DNA from: Promethearchaeota archaeon
GTDB taxonomy: Archaea; Asgardarchaeota; Lokiarchaeia; Sigynarchaeales; SOKP01
Assembly (NCBI GenBank): GCA_016839845.1
Contig: JAEOTL010000065.1
Coordinates: 1-25,904 of the forward strand
Reading direction: 5' to 3'
Length of the DNA: 25,904 nt
Shown piece after piece: positions 16,607-25,515 of the stretch. Position numbers and translations under genes: made by a program. The notes beneath the pieces were generated by a model. It did not search any database, was not told where the DNA came from, and was given only the letters and a program-made list of their open reading frames with translations. The number at the start of each line of letters is the position of its first letter. The stretch's first letter is position 1.

Positions 16607-17371
16607 TTATTTATCACTCATCCAATTATCTCTGATGTCTTTTATTGCAGTTCCAGGCATAACTCCTTTAGGGCATACCCTATTACAAACGAAGAATTTC
16701 TCACATGCAGGCACTGCATCGTTTTTTAAGATACGCGAAAGAATGGATTCCTGCCTATCATCTGATATTCTAGAATCCCTAATAAATCTATTAGCTTTAG
16801 CTAGTTGTGCGGGTCCAAGGTAACTAGGATTTTCTTTATTAACAGGACAAGCCCAACATAAACCACATAAGATACAATAAACTAGCCGTTCGATAATTTT
16901 CATTTGACTAATTGATTGTGAAGATTCAGGGGTTTTATCATCGTACGCTCTAGCGAAAAATGGTTCCACCTCCCTATAAAATTTCCAGAAAGGCTCCATA
17001 TCTACCACTAAATCATTGAGTACGGTCATATTTGGTAATGGTTCAATTAATATTTCATTATCCTGATCCCAATCTGCGTGGTCACCAAATTCGAACTCCG
17101 GTAAGTTAACAGATTTTTTAGTAGCTTTAACAGTCGTAAGTTGTGTTCTGCAAGCTAATAATGGGACTTTATCAATGGTCATACCACATGAACCACATAT
17201 TGCCCCTCGACAAGCATAACGAAATGCTAAATGTGAATCACAGTAATCTTGAATGTAGAAAAGTGCGTCTAAAATACTCATCCCTTTTACAATAGGAATT
17301 TCAAACCTATCATAATGAATATCCCCATTTCCAGAATTCCTGTATATTAAAAATTTCTGTTTTTCTACCAT
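16607..17371 (-). CDS. sdhB: Succinate dehydrogenase/fumarate reductase iron-sulfur subunit
   Basis: 254 residues, normal length for SdhB/FrdB. It passes electrons between the flavoprotein and the quinone or another carrier. The N-terminal plant-type ferredoxin domain binds [2Fe-2S] through C54, C59, C62 (YACRGAICGSCGM) and C74 (LLAC). The C-terminal domain has C166, C169, C172, C175 (CILCGLCWACPV) and C223, C229, C233 (CEKFFVCNRVCPKG) for the [4Fe-4S] and third clusters. The first of these groups is CxxCxxCxxCP, one residue shorter than the usual CxxCxxCxxxCP. There is no membrane segment and no CCG domain. Its ATG overlaps the sdhA stop (TAATG), and a strong SD AGGAGAGG sits at 17387-17380. 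No sdhC/sdhD anchor follows; a terminator-like T-run does. Confidence 0.93.
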   Translation of the reverse strand: MVEKQKFLIYRNSGNGDIHYDRFEIPIVKGMSILDALFYIQDYCDSHLAFRYACRGAICGSCGMTIDKVPLLACRTQLTTVKATKKSVNLPEFEFGDHADWDQDNEILIEPLPNMTVLNDLVVDMEPFWKFYREVEPFFARAYDDKTPESSQSISQMKIIERLVYCILCGLCWACPVNKENPSYLGPAQLAKANRFIRDSRISDDRQESILSRILKNDAVPACEKFFVCNRVCPKGVMPGTAIKDIRDNWMSDK

Positions 17372-19083
17372 TAGTATTTCCTCTCCTTTACTTCAAATAT
17401 TCCTAATTTAACTGGTTTAGTTTTAATCTCTAATCCATTTTTTCCTCGATAAATCATTGTATGGACGAGATACTTCTCATCATTTCGAGTAGGAAAGTCC
17501 GTTCGAAAATGCGCACCTCGACTTTCTTTTCTCCACAATGAAGCGTAAGCAGTTGCCTCTGCGATATCTAACATATTTCGAAGCTCTAAAGTGCGGAGTA
17601 ATCCATAGTTAAATCTTCTATCTTCAGTCAAAACATGTGTATCTAAAAATTCTTTTTGTAATCTTGGAAGAGTTTTTGTTGCCTTTTCAAGTTCATTTTG
17701 GGTTCTGTAAACCCCGACATTTCTATTCATAGTTTTACCCATTTCATTTCTAATCTCCACTGGTTTTTTTCCGGAATTATTATTCCATTTCTTAAACAAT
17801 TCTTCGATTTCATCAAGTGATTTATCCTCTGATGACTGAATTTGACTCGAAGATGGTAATCTGGGTAGTCCTTTTTCGAGTAACTTCCTCCCTATATATC
17901 TTCCAAAGACAGAAGTCTCTAATAATGAATTACCTCCTAATCGGTTTGCACCATGAACAGATAAACAAGAGCACTCCCCAATTGTATAAAGTCCAGGTAG
18001 ATCAGTTTCACCATAATCTCCATCAAATTTAGTTCCAATTCCTCCCATTGAATAGTGTTGACCTGGTTGCACTGGAATAGGCTTTTCAATTGGGTCAACA
18101 CCGGCAAAATAAATACTTATTTCTCTAATACCCGGTAACCTTTCTTTAATTCTTTCAGCACCTAAATGAGTAAGATCTAAATGAACATACGCATTTTCAA
18201 AGCCTCTCCCTTTAATAACTTCTGTTTCAATTGATCGAGCGACAATATCACGTGGAGCTAGTTCCATGGCTTTTGGAGCTGTTTCTTTCATAAACCGTTC
18301 ACCTTCCGTATTAAAGAGAAATCCCCCTTCACCTCGAGCTCCTTCTGTAATAAGGATGTTTGTCCTATATAAGGTAGTTGGGTGAAATTGGACAAATTCG
18401 ACATCCTGCATAGGAATACCAGCTCGAAATGCAGCACCTACTCCATCCCCTGTATTTATAACCGCATTAGTAGATTGTTTAAAAATACGCCCAAATCCTC
18501 CAGTAGCTAAAATAATATATGGAGCTCGAAAAGACACAAGTTCACCGTTAGCAATATCGAGGGCAATTAATCCTGCAATTCTCCCGTCTGCTTGAAAAAG
18601 ATCAACGATAAAAAATTCGTCAAAAAAAGTAACACCATAACGGACAGATTGTTCGTTAAGTGTGTGAAGCAAAGTATGTCCTGTTCTATCACCAGCATAA
18701 CAAGTACGGGGAAATCCAGCACCTCCAAAAGGACGTTGTGCAATTAATCCAGAGTCTAATCGTGAAAAAGGAGCCCCCATACTTTCGAATTCTACAACAA
18801 TCTTAGGTGCTTCTTCACACATAAACATAACGACATCCTGATCTGCAAGGTAATCAGAACCTTTTACAGTATCGAACGCATGTTCTTTAGGTGTATCACC
18901 CTTCCCTTCTTCTAAGTTACCTAATGCAGCATTGATACCACCTTGAGCTGCACCAGAATGAGATCTTACTGGATAAACCTTGCTTATCACTGCAGTATTC
19001 CATTTTTTTGAAAGTTCCAAACCAGCTCTCAAACCACTAAGGCCAGCTCCAACGATTAAAGCATCAAATTCTTCTACCCTCAT
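17371..19083 (-). CDS. sdhA: Succinate dehydrogenase/fumarate reductase flavoprotein subunit
   Basis: 570 residues, full length. It interconverts succinate and fumarate on FAD. Visible: the FAD dinucleotide motif GAGLSGLRAG (12-21); RSHSGAAQGGIN with H42, the site of covalent FAD attachment in this family; the HPTT substrate loop at H234; TEGARGEGG (247-254); the catalytic Arg in LAPRD (R278); GQHYSMGG with H343; and GANRLGGNS with R381. The C-terminal helical domain ends in SRGAHFRTDFP-type sequence usual for SdhA/FrdA. It starts 25 bases after korB and overlaps sdhB by one base, so all four genes look like one operon. Sequence alone does not settle the physiological direction. Confidence 0.95.
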   Translation of the reverse strand: MRVEEFDALIVGAGLSGLRAGLELSKKWNTAVISKVYPVRSHSGAAQGGINAALGNLEEGKGDTPKEHAFDTVKGSDYLADQDVVMFMCEEAPKIVVEFESMGAPFSRLDSGLIAQRPFGGAGFPRTCYAGDRTGHTLLHTLNEQSVRYGVTFFDEFFIVDLFQADGRIAGLIALDIANGELVSFRAPYIILATGGFGRIFKQSTNAVINTGDGVGAAFRAGIPMQDVEFVQFHPTTLYRTNILITEGARGEGGFLFNTEGERFMKETAPKAMELAPRDIVARSIETEVIKGRGFENAYVHLDLTHLGAERIKERLPGIREISIYFAGVDPIEKPIPVQPGQHYSMGGIGTKFDGDYGETDLPGLYTIGECSCLSVHGANRLGGNSLLETSVFGRYIGRKLLEKGLPRLPSSSQIQSSEDKSLDEIEELFKKWNNNSGKKPVEIRNEMGKTMNRNVGVYRTQNELEKATKTLPRLQKEFLDTHVLTEDRRFNYGLLRTLELRNMLDIAEATAYASLWRKESRGAHFRTDFPTRNDEKYLVHTMIYRGKNGLEIKTKPVKLGIFEVKERKY

Positions 19084-19108
19084 ATTAAAAATTCCTAATT
19101 TTTATTGT

Positions 19109-19981
19109 TTATCGAAATGTATTTAATAATTTTTCGAGTTTAACCATATCTAAATCCCTTTGATATAAAGGTCTCTTATCGTTATCATAAATGCGGACAT
19201 TTTCTTCATAAGTTTTCTTGTTAAGGTTCATATAAAGCACCCCCAACGCAAATTTGTTTGTATCTAAGGCTAGCTTCATAGCAGATTCTTGATCATAAGG
19301 ATTATGTGAATCATCTATGTTATAGCTATTGGCTTTATACCATTGGAATGTATTTACTTTATTAAATGTTACACACGGGCAAAGTAAATCTATTAATGCA
19401 TAACCTTTATGATTTATTGCTTTTTTCAATATTTCTTTTGTTGTTGCCACATCTCCAACAAAAGCTCTCGCTACAAATGACGCATTTAAAGCTATTGCAA
19501 CCGCTACTGCATTAAAGGGCTCATTAATAACTCCAAATACTTGAACTTTTGTTTTAAACCCTAATTGACTGGTTGGGGATGCTTGACCTTTTGTTAAGCC
19601 ATAGACCATATTGTTATGAACGATATTTACAATATCGGGATTATATCGAATAGTATGTAAAAAATGATTTCCTCCCTCGCTAAGAGTACATCCGTCACCA
19701 CTAACGGCAATAACATGGAGCTCCGGATTAGCTGCTTTTATCCCAAGTGCAGCGGATAAATACCTTCCATGAAGTCCATTATAACTTTGTGATCTCATAA
19801 AATGAGGAAATTTGCCTGCCTGACCAATCCCTGATACTAATACAAAATCTTTAGGTTTAATGCCTAATTCTGTCAATGTCTCTTTCATTACTTTCATAGC
19901 ACTAAAATTTCCACATCCGGGACACCAATGAATTTCGGTATCTAATTCAAATTCAGTTTTCGAAATCTTAATCACCCTCAA
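19109..19981 (-). CDS. korB: 2-oxoacid:ferredoxin oxidoreductase beta subunit (probably 2-oxoglutarate)
   Basis: 290 residues, the thiamine-diphosphate subunit that decarboxylates a 2-oxoacid and transfers the acyl group to CoA while reducing ferredoxin. Motifs: WCPGCGNF (C20, C23), the ThDP/Mg signature SGDGC (G95-D96-G97) with N123-N124 and YGLTKGQ-x-SPTS, and CPCVTFN (C201, C203). The cysteine normally found in SGIGC is Gln54 here (SGIGQAGK), so one of the four usual [4Fe-4S] ligands is missing or replaced, perhaps by C201. The reading frame overlaps korA by 14 bases and begins at TTG 19981 or GTG 19975; there is no ATG before the CxxC motif. 2-oxoglutarate as substrate is inferred from the sdhAB and sucCD neighbours. 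Confidence 0.92.
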   Translation of the reverse strand: MRVIKISKTEFELDTEIHWCPGCGNFSAMKVMKETLTELGIKPKDFVLVSGIGQAGKFPHFMRSQSYNGLHGRYLSAALGIKAANPELHVIAVSGDGCTLSEGGNHFLHTIRYNPDIVNIVHNNMVYGLTKGQASPTSQLGFKTKVQVFGVINEPFNAVAVAIALNASFVARAFVGDVATTKEILKKAINHKGYALIDLLCPCVTFNKVNTFQWYKANSYNIDDSHNPYDQESAMKLALDTNKFALGVLYMNLNKKTYEENVRIYDNDKRPLYQRDLDMVKLEKLLNTFR

Positions 19982-21698
19982 TTATTTTATTTAATCTCTC
20001 AACAATCTCTTCTACAGAAAACACATATCCACTGTATTTTAAAATCCTATGATTCATGTTAATGTGTGTTTCGTTCTCGAGAAGTTTAGCAAACTGTCCT
20101 GTCGGATTTTGCTCGATCGAAATTTTTATTTCTGCTTTAATGAGATAATCAAGTACACTTTCATGAATTGGATAAATCTGTTTAAAAAACAAGAAGCCAA
20201 CATCATCTCTACCTAACTTTTCTAAAGCTTCCTTGATTAAATAATAATTACTTCCCCAACTGACCACTAGATATTTAAAATTTTCACTTCCATAAAATTC
20301 TGGAGGAATAGTTTCTTTTTTAATCAGTTCTAACTTCTTAAATCGCTTCTCAACTGTTTTATTTCTTATATATGGATCTTCTGTAATTGCTCCATATTCA
20401 TCATGAGTATGACTATCCGCATCAACTAAACCCTCACCGTATCCAGGAATCCCACGAGGAGAAATACCAGTATCCGTAAAACGATATCTTTCATAATTTT
20501 CATCGGTTTTTACAATATTCTTTATAATTTCAAAAGAATTAAGATCTAATGAGTTAGTATTATAGTAAGAATCCACTAGATATTGATCCGTAAGAATAAA
20601 TACTGGCACGTGAAATTTTTGAGTGAGGTTAAAGGCAGCTTGAGTTAACTTGAAAGCATCTTCAATGGTTCCTGGTGAAAATATTATTCTTGGAAACCAA
20701 CCAGCACCAGCATGTAAAACAAGTTCGATATCCTCTTGACATGTTCTAGTTGGCATCCCAGTTGCCGGACCAGGTCTTTGTCCTACTACCATTACTATTG
20801 GTAATTCTGTCATTCCAGCAAGACTCACGCCTTCAGTCATAAGAGAAAACCCCCCTCCAGAAGTAGATACAAAACAGCGAGCACCAGCATAAGAAGCACC
20901 TAGAGTTTTATTTATAACACTTATTTCATCCTCACTTTGATCAACTATCATTCCAAATTCAAGAGCATGTTGCGCTAAGAAGGTACCAATGCCTGTTGAA
21001 GGTGCCATAGGATAAAAACAAGCAAAATTACATCCTCCAGCAATCGCCCCCAAAGCAATTGCTTGAGTACCATCAATTATATAATCATTCACTAGTTGAG
21101 GATTTTTCTCAATCTCAAATTTTTGATATAGTTGGTTGGAATTTAGTAAGTCTTCAATTACGTCATATCCCTTGTCTGCAGCTTTAATATTATTATTAAT
21201 AATTTCTTGTCCTTTTGTTTTGAAATTTTCTTTAAGCAACTCATAAAGAATTGTTCTTTCAGCCTTAAACATACAAAGAATTACACCTAATGCTATAATA
21301 TTTGCATAGATTCTTCCACCAACAGCATTTGAAAACTCACTAAAGGGAATTTCTATATTATTTGTTTCAATATCAGTTATAGTCGCAATGTACTTTTTTT
21401 CACCAATAATTAAAGTTTTGGAAGAAATTCTTTCTTTCAAATGAGGTAAAGCTTCTTCATTCAGAGGAATGAGTAAATCTATTCGATCAAGAAAAGCACG
21501 AACAGGTCTAGAAGAAACACGAATAGTTGTAGAATTCACACCCCCTCTTACTCTCGACATATACTCTCTCGTTGCGAATACATTATAACCGCTTCTTTTT
21601 AGGGTTTTTGTTAATAATTCTTCAACTGTTTGGATTCCTTGACCTGCAGCTCCACACAGAACTATTGAAATATCCTTTAAATCTTTATTTGCATCCAT
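19968..21698 (-). CDS. korA: 2-oxoacid:ferredoxin oxidoreductase fused gamma/alpha subunit
   Basis: 576 residues. The N-terminal gamma domain (about 8-190) has GAAGQGIQT (16-24) and SRVRGGVNS, and binds CoA in this family. The alpha domain (about 208-576) has the pyrimidine-binding region with FYPMAPSTG (228-236), [31 protein letters not shown] and [10 protein letters not shown] (310-319). The usual YPITP motif is YPMAP, with Ala in place of Thr. Related archaeal/bacterial sequences with YPMSPST exist to my memory, so this may be a subfamily trait. There is no separate ferredoxin-like delta subunit, so this is the two-subunit type. It is first in the operon; ATG 21698 has no SD and the transcript may be leaderless or SD-independent. 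Confidence 0.92.
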   Translation of the reverse strand: MDANKDLKDISIVLCGAAGQGIQTVEELLTKTLKRSGYNVFATREYMSRVRGGVNSTTIRVSSRPVRAFLDRIDLLIPLNEEALPHLKERISSKTLIIGEKKYIATITDIETNNIEIPFSEFSNAVGGRIYANIIALGVILCMFKAERTILYELLKENFKTKGQEIINNNIKAADKGYDVIEDLLNSNQLYQKFEIEKNPQLVNDYIIDGTQAIALGAIAGGCNFACFYPMAPSTGIGTFLAQHALEFGMIVDQSEDEISVINKTLGASYAGARCFVSTSGGGFSLMTEGVSLAGMTELPIVMVVGQRPGPATGMPTRTCQEDIELVLHAGAGWFPRIIFSPGTIEDAFKLTQAAFNLTQKFHVPVFILTDQYLVDSYYNTNSLDLNSFEIIKNIVKTDENYERYRFTDTGISPRGIPGYGEGLVDADSHTHDEYGAITEDPYIRNKTVEKRFKKLELIKKETIPPEFYGSENFKYLVVSWGSNYYLIKEALEKLGRDDVGFLFFKQIYPIHESVLDYLIKAEIKISIEQNPTGQFAKLLENETHINMNHRILKYSGYVFSVEEIVERLNKIIEGD

Positions 21699-21915
21699 AT
21701 TTTACACTATAAAAATGATTAAAATTAGATTTTCTAATAAATGTCAATATTTTTGGTTATATTTTAAGATTATATAACTCTCGGAAATCTAAGATTAAAA
21801 AGCCTTTTTTTATAGTTTATAAATATTTGTAGAAAGGATTATTAAACAATTTTTTATAAATTACCCTTAATTTACCTAAAAAACGTAAAAACTATTCAAA
21901 TTTAATTTTGTTACA
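21699..21915. promoter_or_regulatory. Divergent promoter region, korA and ferredoxin-nitroreductase
   Basis: 217 very AT-rich bases without a gene. TTATATAA at about 21770-21777 could serve korA on the minus strand, and TATAAATT at about 21855-21862 could serve the plus-strand gene, giving leaders of roughly 35-50 bases. Neither gene has an SD. The base composition makes individual TATA calls uncertain. Confidence 0.3.
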
Positions 21916-22734
21916 ATGTCAGTTATCGGTATTGATAAAGAAAAATGCTCAGATTGTAAACAATGTATCCGAGAGTGCGGTCGTGGATATTTTTCTGTCA
22001 ATCAAAATGGGGAAGTTCTTTTTAATGAAAATTTTAAAACTTGTAATATTTGCGGTCATTGTATCGCAGTTTGTCCTGAAGACGCAATAATAACAGAGGG
22101 TTTGGATGATGTTGAGACTTTTACAGGAATAGATTCACCTCAAGAAATTGTAGACAGCGAGAAACTACTTAGACTTCTTCGCGCAAAACGATCAATTAGA
22201 TGGTATAAAAGTAAAAAGGTTCCAAAGGAATTACTACAAAAAGTTTTTGAAGCTATGAGATATGCCCCAAGTGCTTCTAATGCTCGAAAGTGGCGATACG
22301 TTATTGTATCTGATCCTGAAAAGATTAAAGCATTAAATGATGAAATTGTTAAAGCAAATTATGCATATATGGGATTTCAATCAGAAGAACAAGCGCTTAA
22401 ATATTTTGAATCTACAGAAAGGGGAATTTTCTACAATGCACCACATTTAATTGTACTTTATTATAGAATTGTTGAAAAAAGTACTGTGATGGTTGGATTA
22501 CGAGCAAATGATGCAGGAATTGCTTTAACTTATGGAATGTTAGAAGCTGAAAGCCTTGGGCTTGGAACTTGCTGGATTGGATTGGTTCAGGGTGCTGTTC
22601 CTATGAATAAGGAAATTTTAAATATATTAGGAATAAAAGGAATGATACTTGGAGCTTTTACATTGGGTTACCCCGCTATTAAATACCGCAGAACAACTCC
22701 ACGACCACCATTAAAGATTAAAGAATTGGATTAA
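21916..22734 (+). CDS. Ferredoxin-nitroreductase fusion flavoprotein
   Basis: 272 residues. An N-terminal 2x[4Fe-4S] ferredoxin domain has C11, C14, C17, C21 (CSDCKQCIRECG) and C43, C46, C49, C53 (CNICGHCIAVCP). After a short linker comes an FMN-binding nitroreductase domain (about 80-265) with RAKRSIRWYKSKKVP, MRYAPSASNARKW, a central GLRANDAGIALTYGMLEAE and the C-terminal GYP-x-x-x-YRRTTPRP. The built-in ferredoxin suggests that electrons reach FMN from reduced ferredoxin, such as that made by KorAB next door; the substrate cannot be read from sequence. ATG 21916 gives the expected N-terminus immediately before the first Cys motif; no SD is seen. It runs divergent from korA and convergent with the transporter, 20 bases apart. 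Confidence 0.92.
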   Translation: MSVIGIDKEKCSDCKQCIRECGRGYFSVNQNGEVLFNENFKTCNICGHCIAVCPEDAIITEGLDDVETFTGIDSPQEIVDSEKLLRLLRAKRSIRWYKSKKVPKELLQKVFEAMRYAPSASNARKWRYVIVSDPEKIKALNDEIVKANYAYMGFQSEEQALKYFESTERGIFYNAPHLIVLYYRIVEKSTVMVGLRANDAGIALTYGMLEAESLGLGTCWIGLVQGAVPMNKEILNILGIKGMILGAFTLGYPAIKYRRTTPRPPLKIKELD

Positions 22735-22754
22735 TAAAAACCTTAATAAATCCC

Positions 22755-24173
22755 CTACAAACCCATATTTTGTAATTTTTCCATGATTTCTTGTTTTTTC
22801 TTTCCTTTCAAGTCATACCACTTATAAAAAATTACAGCACCTATTATACAAAAGATAAAAGGTAAAATACCTTGAATCAGTCGAAGACCAAATATCCCTT
22901 GTCCACTTGGATTCTCCGGGTCATAAAGTGTAATAATATGGATAATGGCAACGATAAAACTCTGAATAGTAACTGAGATTTTAATAAAAAAATTCCTGAT
23001 TCCCAATAATGTTGCTTGGTGGTGTTTTTGAGTTTTTACGGCAATTTCATCATAAACATCAGCGAATAGAGGAGATAACATAATCAAAAACATAGCAATT
23101 GCGATTCCTCTTAAAAACGCGATTATAAACAACTGGAGAAGATCTATAATAAAAAAATTTAATAACACTACAAATCCAAAAAAAAACAAACCTAATGAGT
23201 ATAGAGATGAATGATCAATTTTCTTTGCAACTTTAAACCATATGGGAATTGTTATGAGAGAGGAAAAAAGCATTAAGGATGATTCAATAGTTCTTACATC
23301 CTGATCTACTTGAAGAACATCATCAATAAAATTTACTGAATTCATGCTAATTAGACCCATCGCTATCATAAAAAAAATGTAGCTAAAAAGAACCAGCATA
23401 AAATTCTTTTGTGTGATCACTATCTTCATTGTTTTCAAGAAAGAAATTTTATCTGCATTCTCGTAACCTACAATAAAACGTTCTTTTATCTCGTTAGATT
23501 CTTTTGAGCCAGGATAAAAAGCTATTAGGGAACCTCCTAAAATAATAACACTTATAACTGCAGCATATGTAAATGAAGGAGGATCCCCTGGGATAATTAT
23601 TAAAGACCAGACTCCTACAGTTAAAAAGTTAGCAAAAAATGTAAAAATTTGAGTCATTAAACCTGCTTTTCTGCGATCAGACTCCCCTCTAAAATGAGCT
23701 CCAAATCCCCCAAAAGTATGGGTTTGCATGAGTGAAAAAAAAACGTCAAATAAACAGACAATGATTATATAATAAAGTAAAACAGGTATAACACCTCCAA
23801 TTCCCGCTATATTGGGTGGTGTAAAAAGTAAGAAAAAAAGTATAATTGTTGGAATCCCTCCTATGATAATCCATGGAGTATGAAAGCCCCATTTTTTTGT
23901 CCATTTTAAGGGTTTATCAGTATAAAATCCAATAAGAAGCCCCACCACCATACTCCATATAGTGTATACAAAGTTTGCCATAGCCATATATATAGGCCAT
24001 AAAGAAACTATACTCACAAAACCGAGATTATCCTCATAGAACGTCCATACAAAGCTATTGAAAGCCATCATAATAAAAATATTGAAAAAATATCCCATAG
24101 AAAAGAAGAACATCTTCAATGTAGAAGCTTTTTTCATTCCATCTGAATTCAAATTTTTTTCCAAAGATACCAT
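22755..24173 (-). CDS. MFS-type transporter, GPH sugar:cation symporter-like
   Basis: 472 residues with about 12 hydrophobic helices. The segment GLLIGFYTDKPLKWTKKWG followed by HTPWIIIGGIP (about 78-108) matches the loop-2 signature of the glycoside-pentoside-hexuronide:cation symporter branch (MFS_2). The second half has SPLFADVYDEIAVKTQKHHQ then GIRNFFIKISVTIQSF, the corresponding conserved region. It is probably a secondary transporter for a sugar or another small organic solute; the substrate is unknown. ATG 24173 is used; Met13 is an alternative start that would lose only a polar N-terminus. No SD is seen. The C-terminus is basic and cytosolic. The gene is convergent with the ferredoxin-nitroreductase and divergent from sucC, so it stands alone. 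Confidence 0.85.
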   Translation of the reverse strand: MVSLEKNLNSDGMKKASTLKMFFFSMGYFFNIFIMMAFNSFVWTFYEDNLGFVSIVSLWPIYMAMANFVYTIWSMVVGLLIGFYTDKPLKWTKKWGFHTPWIIIGGIPTIILFFLLFTPPNIAGIGGVIPVLLYYIIIVCLFDVFFSLMQTHTFGGFGAHFRGESDRRKAGLMTQIFTFFANFLTVGVWSLIIIPGDPPSFTYAAVISVIILGGSLIAFYPGSKESNEIKERFIVGYENADKISFLKTMKIVITQKNFMLVLFSYIFFMIAMGLISMNSVNFIDDVLQVDQDVRTIESSLMLFSSLITIPIWFKVAKKIDHSSLYSLGLFFFGFVVLLNFFIIDLLQLFIIAFLRGIAIAMFLIMLSPLFADVYDEIAVKTQKHHQATLLGIRNFFIKISVTIQSFIVAIIHIITLYDPENPSGQGIFGLRLIQGILPFIFCIIGAVIFYKWYDLKGKKKQEIMEKLQNMGL

Positions 24174-24279
24174 TTTAAGCTCTCAACAAAATTCACTTGT
24201 AATATTTTATTTCATTTAATTATTTATTAAAGTAATCCTCAAAACAATTTTTAAGAAGGGTAAAACAAATAAATTGCGG

Positions 24280-24375
24280 ATTCTATTTTATAGAATATTA
24301 GAATTAATTTTGTTAATAAATGAATGAATTTCATAATAATTTGTTATCTGATCGCTTCTATTAAGCTTATAAAAA
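24280..24375 (+). promoter_or_regulatory. Probable sucCD promoter with upstream inverted repeat
   Basis: TATAAAAA at 24368-24375 lies about 26 bases before the sucC start, which predicts a leaderless or nearly leaderless transcript. ATTCTAT-TTT-ATAGAAT (24280-24296) is a perfect 7-bp-arm inverted repeat about 70 bases further upstream and could be an operator. The rest of 24174-24395 is AT-rich; TAATATTTTATTT near 24201-24213 may hold the transporter's promoter on the other strand. Confidence 0.4.
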
Positions 24376-24395
24376 AAGAGGGATAGATTATTCGA

Positions 24396-25514
24396 TTGCT
24401 TGAATATGAGAGTAAAAGAATTTTTAATAGATTTGACATACCTTTAGCAGAAAATATAATTATCGAGAAAGGGGAAAATATAGAAGAAAAAGTTAATCAA
24501 TTTAAGTTTCCAGCAATTGTCAAATCCCAAATCGCAATTGGTAGTAGAAAAAAAGCAGGATTGATAAAAATCGCTGACTCCAAGGAGGAAGCAATATCTC
24601 TTTGTGAAGAATTTTTTAGTAGAGTAGTTGCCGGATTTAAAGTAGAAGCCATACTTATCGAAGAATTAGCTCAAATCGATCATGAATATTATTGCTCAAT
24701 CGCTTTAGACGCATCGGGACGGCGGTTTTATATTATAGCAAGTAAGGAAGGAGGAATTGACATTGAGGAAGTATCTAAAAATAATCCTGAAGCAATAATA
24801 AAAGAGAGCTTTAAGTACAACGAGGGATTAAGCGAAGAACTTGCTAATAAAGTCTCGAAAAAATTAGGATTTACTGGGGAGCTCTTAGATTCAGCTATTG
24901 ATTTATTTCATAAACTCTGGAAAATTACCAAGGATCTTGAAGCACAATTAGTAGAAATAAATCCGTTAGTTCTTACTCCTTCAGGGTTGGTAGCTGTTGA
25001 TGGTAAGATGATATTAGATGATGATACTGCATTTCGACAACCTATTGTTCAAGAGTTACAAAATAAAAAACTAACACCACTAGAAAAATTAGCGAAAGAA
25101 GCAGGGTTTTCATTCGTAGAACTCGCTGGTGATATTGGCATTCTCGCCAACGGAGCAGGGCTAACAATGGCATTATTAGATGTCTTATCAGAACTAGGAT
25201 TAAAACCTGCAAATTTCTTAGATGTAGGCGGTGGAGCTAGTAGAGAACGGGTGTATAGTGCTTTAGAATTGTTATTTAGAATGAAACCTAAAGCTGTTTT
25301 AGTAAATATTTATGGGGGAATTACCCGATGTGATGTTGTTGCCGAAGCCATAATTCAAGCATTAGAAGATTTTAAATATATACCACCGATGATGATAAGA
25401 TTAACAGGTACTAATGATAAGGAAGGAATTGCTCTTCTTAATAATGCAGGAATCAGAGCTTATCAAAATGTGATGGATGCTGTACAAAAAGTTAAAGAGG
25501 TTGTGGAGGGATAA
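24396..25514 (+). CDS. sucC: Succinate-CoA ligase (ADP-forming) beta subunit
   Basis: At least 372 residues. With SucD it interconverts succinyl-CoA + ADP + phosphate and succinate + CoA + ATP. Residues about 1-220 are the ATP-grasp domain (LLEYESKRIF start, KSQIAIGSRKKAG, VEINPLVLT, AVDGKMILDD). Residues about 225-372 are the ligase domain with NGAGLTMALLD, ANFLDVGGGASRERV, VNIYGGITRCD and RLTGTNDKEG. Homologues usually begin M-x-LLEYE, while this frame gives TTG-CTT-GAA at 24396. An in-frame ATT at 24390 would add M-R and match better, with GAGGG (24378-24382) seven bases before it, so the exact start is open. The stop at 25512-25514 is one base before the sucD ATG. Confidence 0.94.
   Translation: MLEYESKRIFNRFDIPLAENIIIEKGENIEEKVNQFKFPAIVKSQIAIGSRKKAGLIKIADSKEEAISLCEEFFSRVVAGFKVEAILIEELAQIDHEYYCSIALDASGRRFYIIASKEGGIDIEEVSKNNPEAIIKESFKYNEGLSEELANKVSKKLGFTGELLDSAIDLFHKLWKITKDLEAQLVEINPLVLTPSGLVAVDGKMILDDDTAFRQPIVQELQNKKLTPLEKLAKEAGFSFVELAGDIGILANGAGLTMALLDVLSELGLKPANFLDVGGGASRERVYSALELLFRMKPKAVLVNIYGGITRCDVVAEAIIQALEDFKYIPPMMIRLTGTNDKEGIALLNNAGIRAYQNVMDAVQKVKEVVEG
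25505..25510 (+). promoter_or_regulatory. Ribosome binding site of sucD
   Basis: GGAGGG at 25505-25510, five bases before ATG 25516 and inside the end of sucC, is a near-ideal SD. It contrasts with the SD-poor operon-leading genes in this window. Confidence 0.7.
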
Positions 25515-25515
25515 A

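Noticed and set aside
21908..22090. Alternative frame over the ferredoxin domain
   Set aside because: The overlapping frame has all eight ferredoxin cysteines at the right spacing and continues into nitroreductase; this one has no motif.
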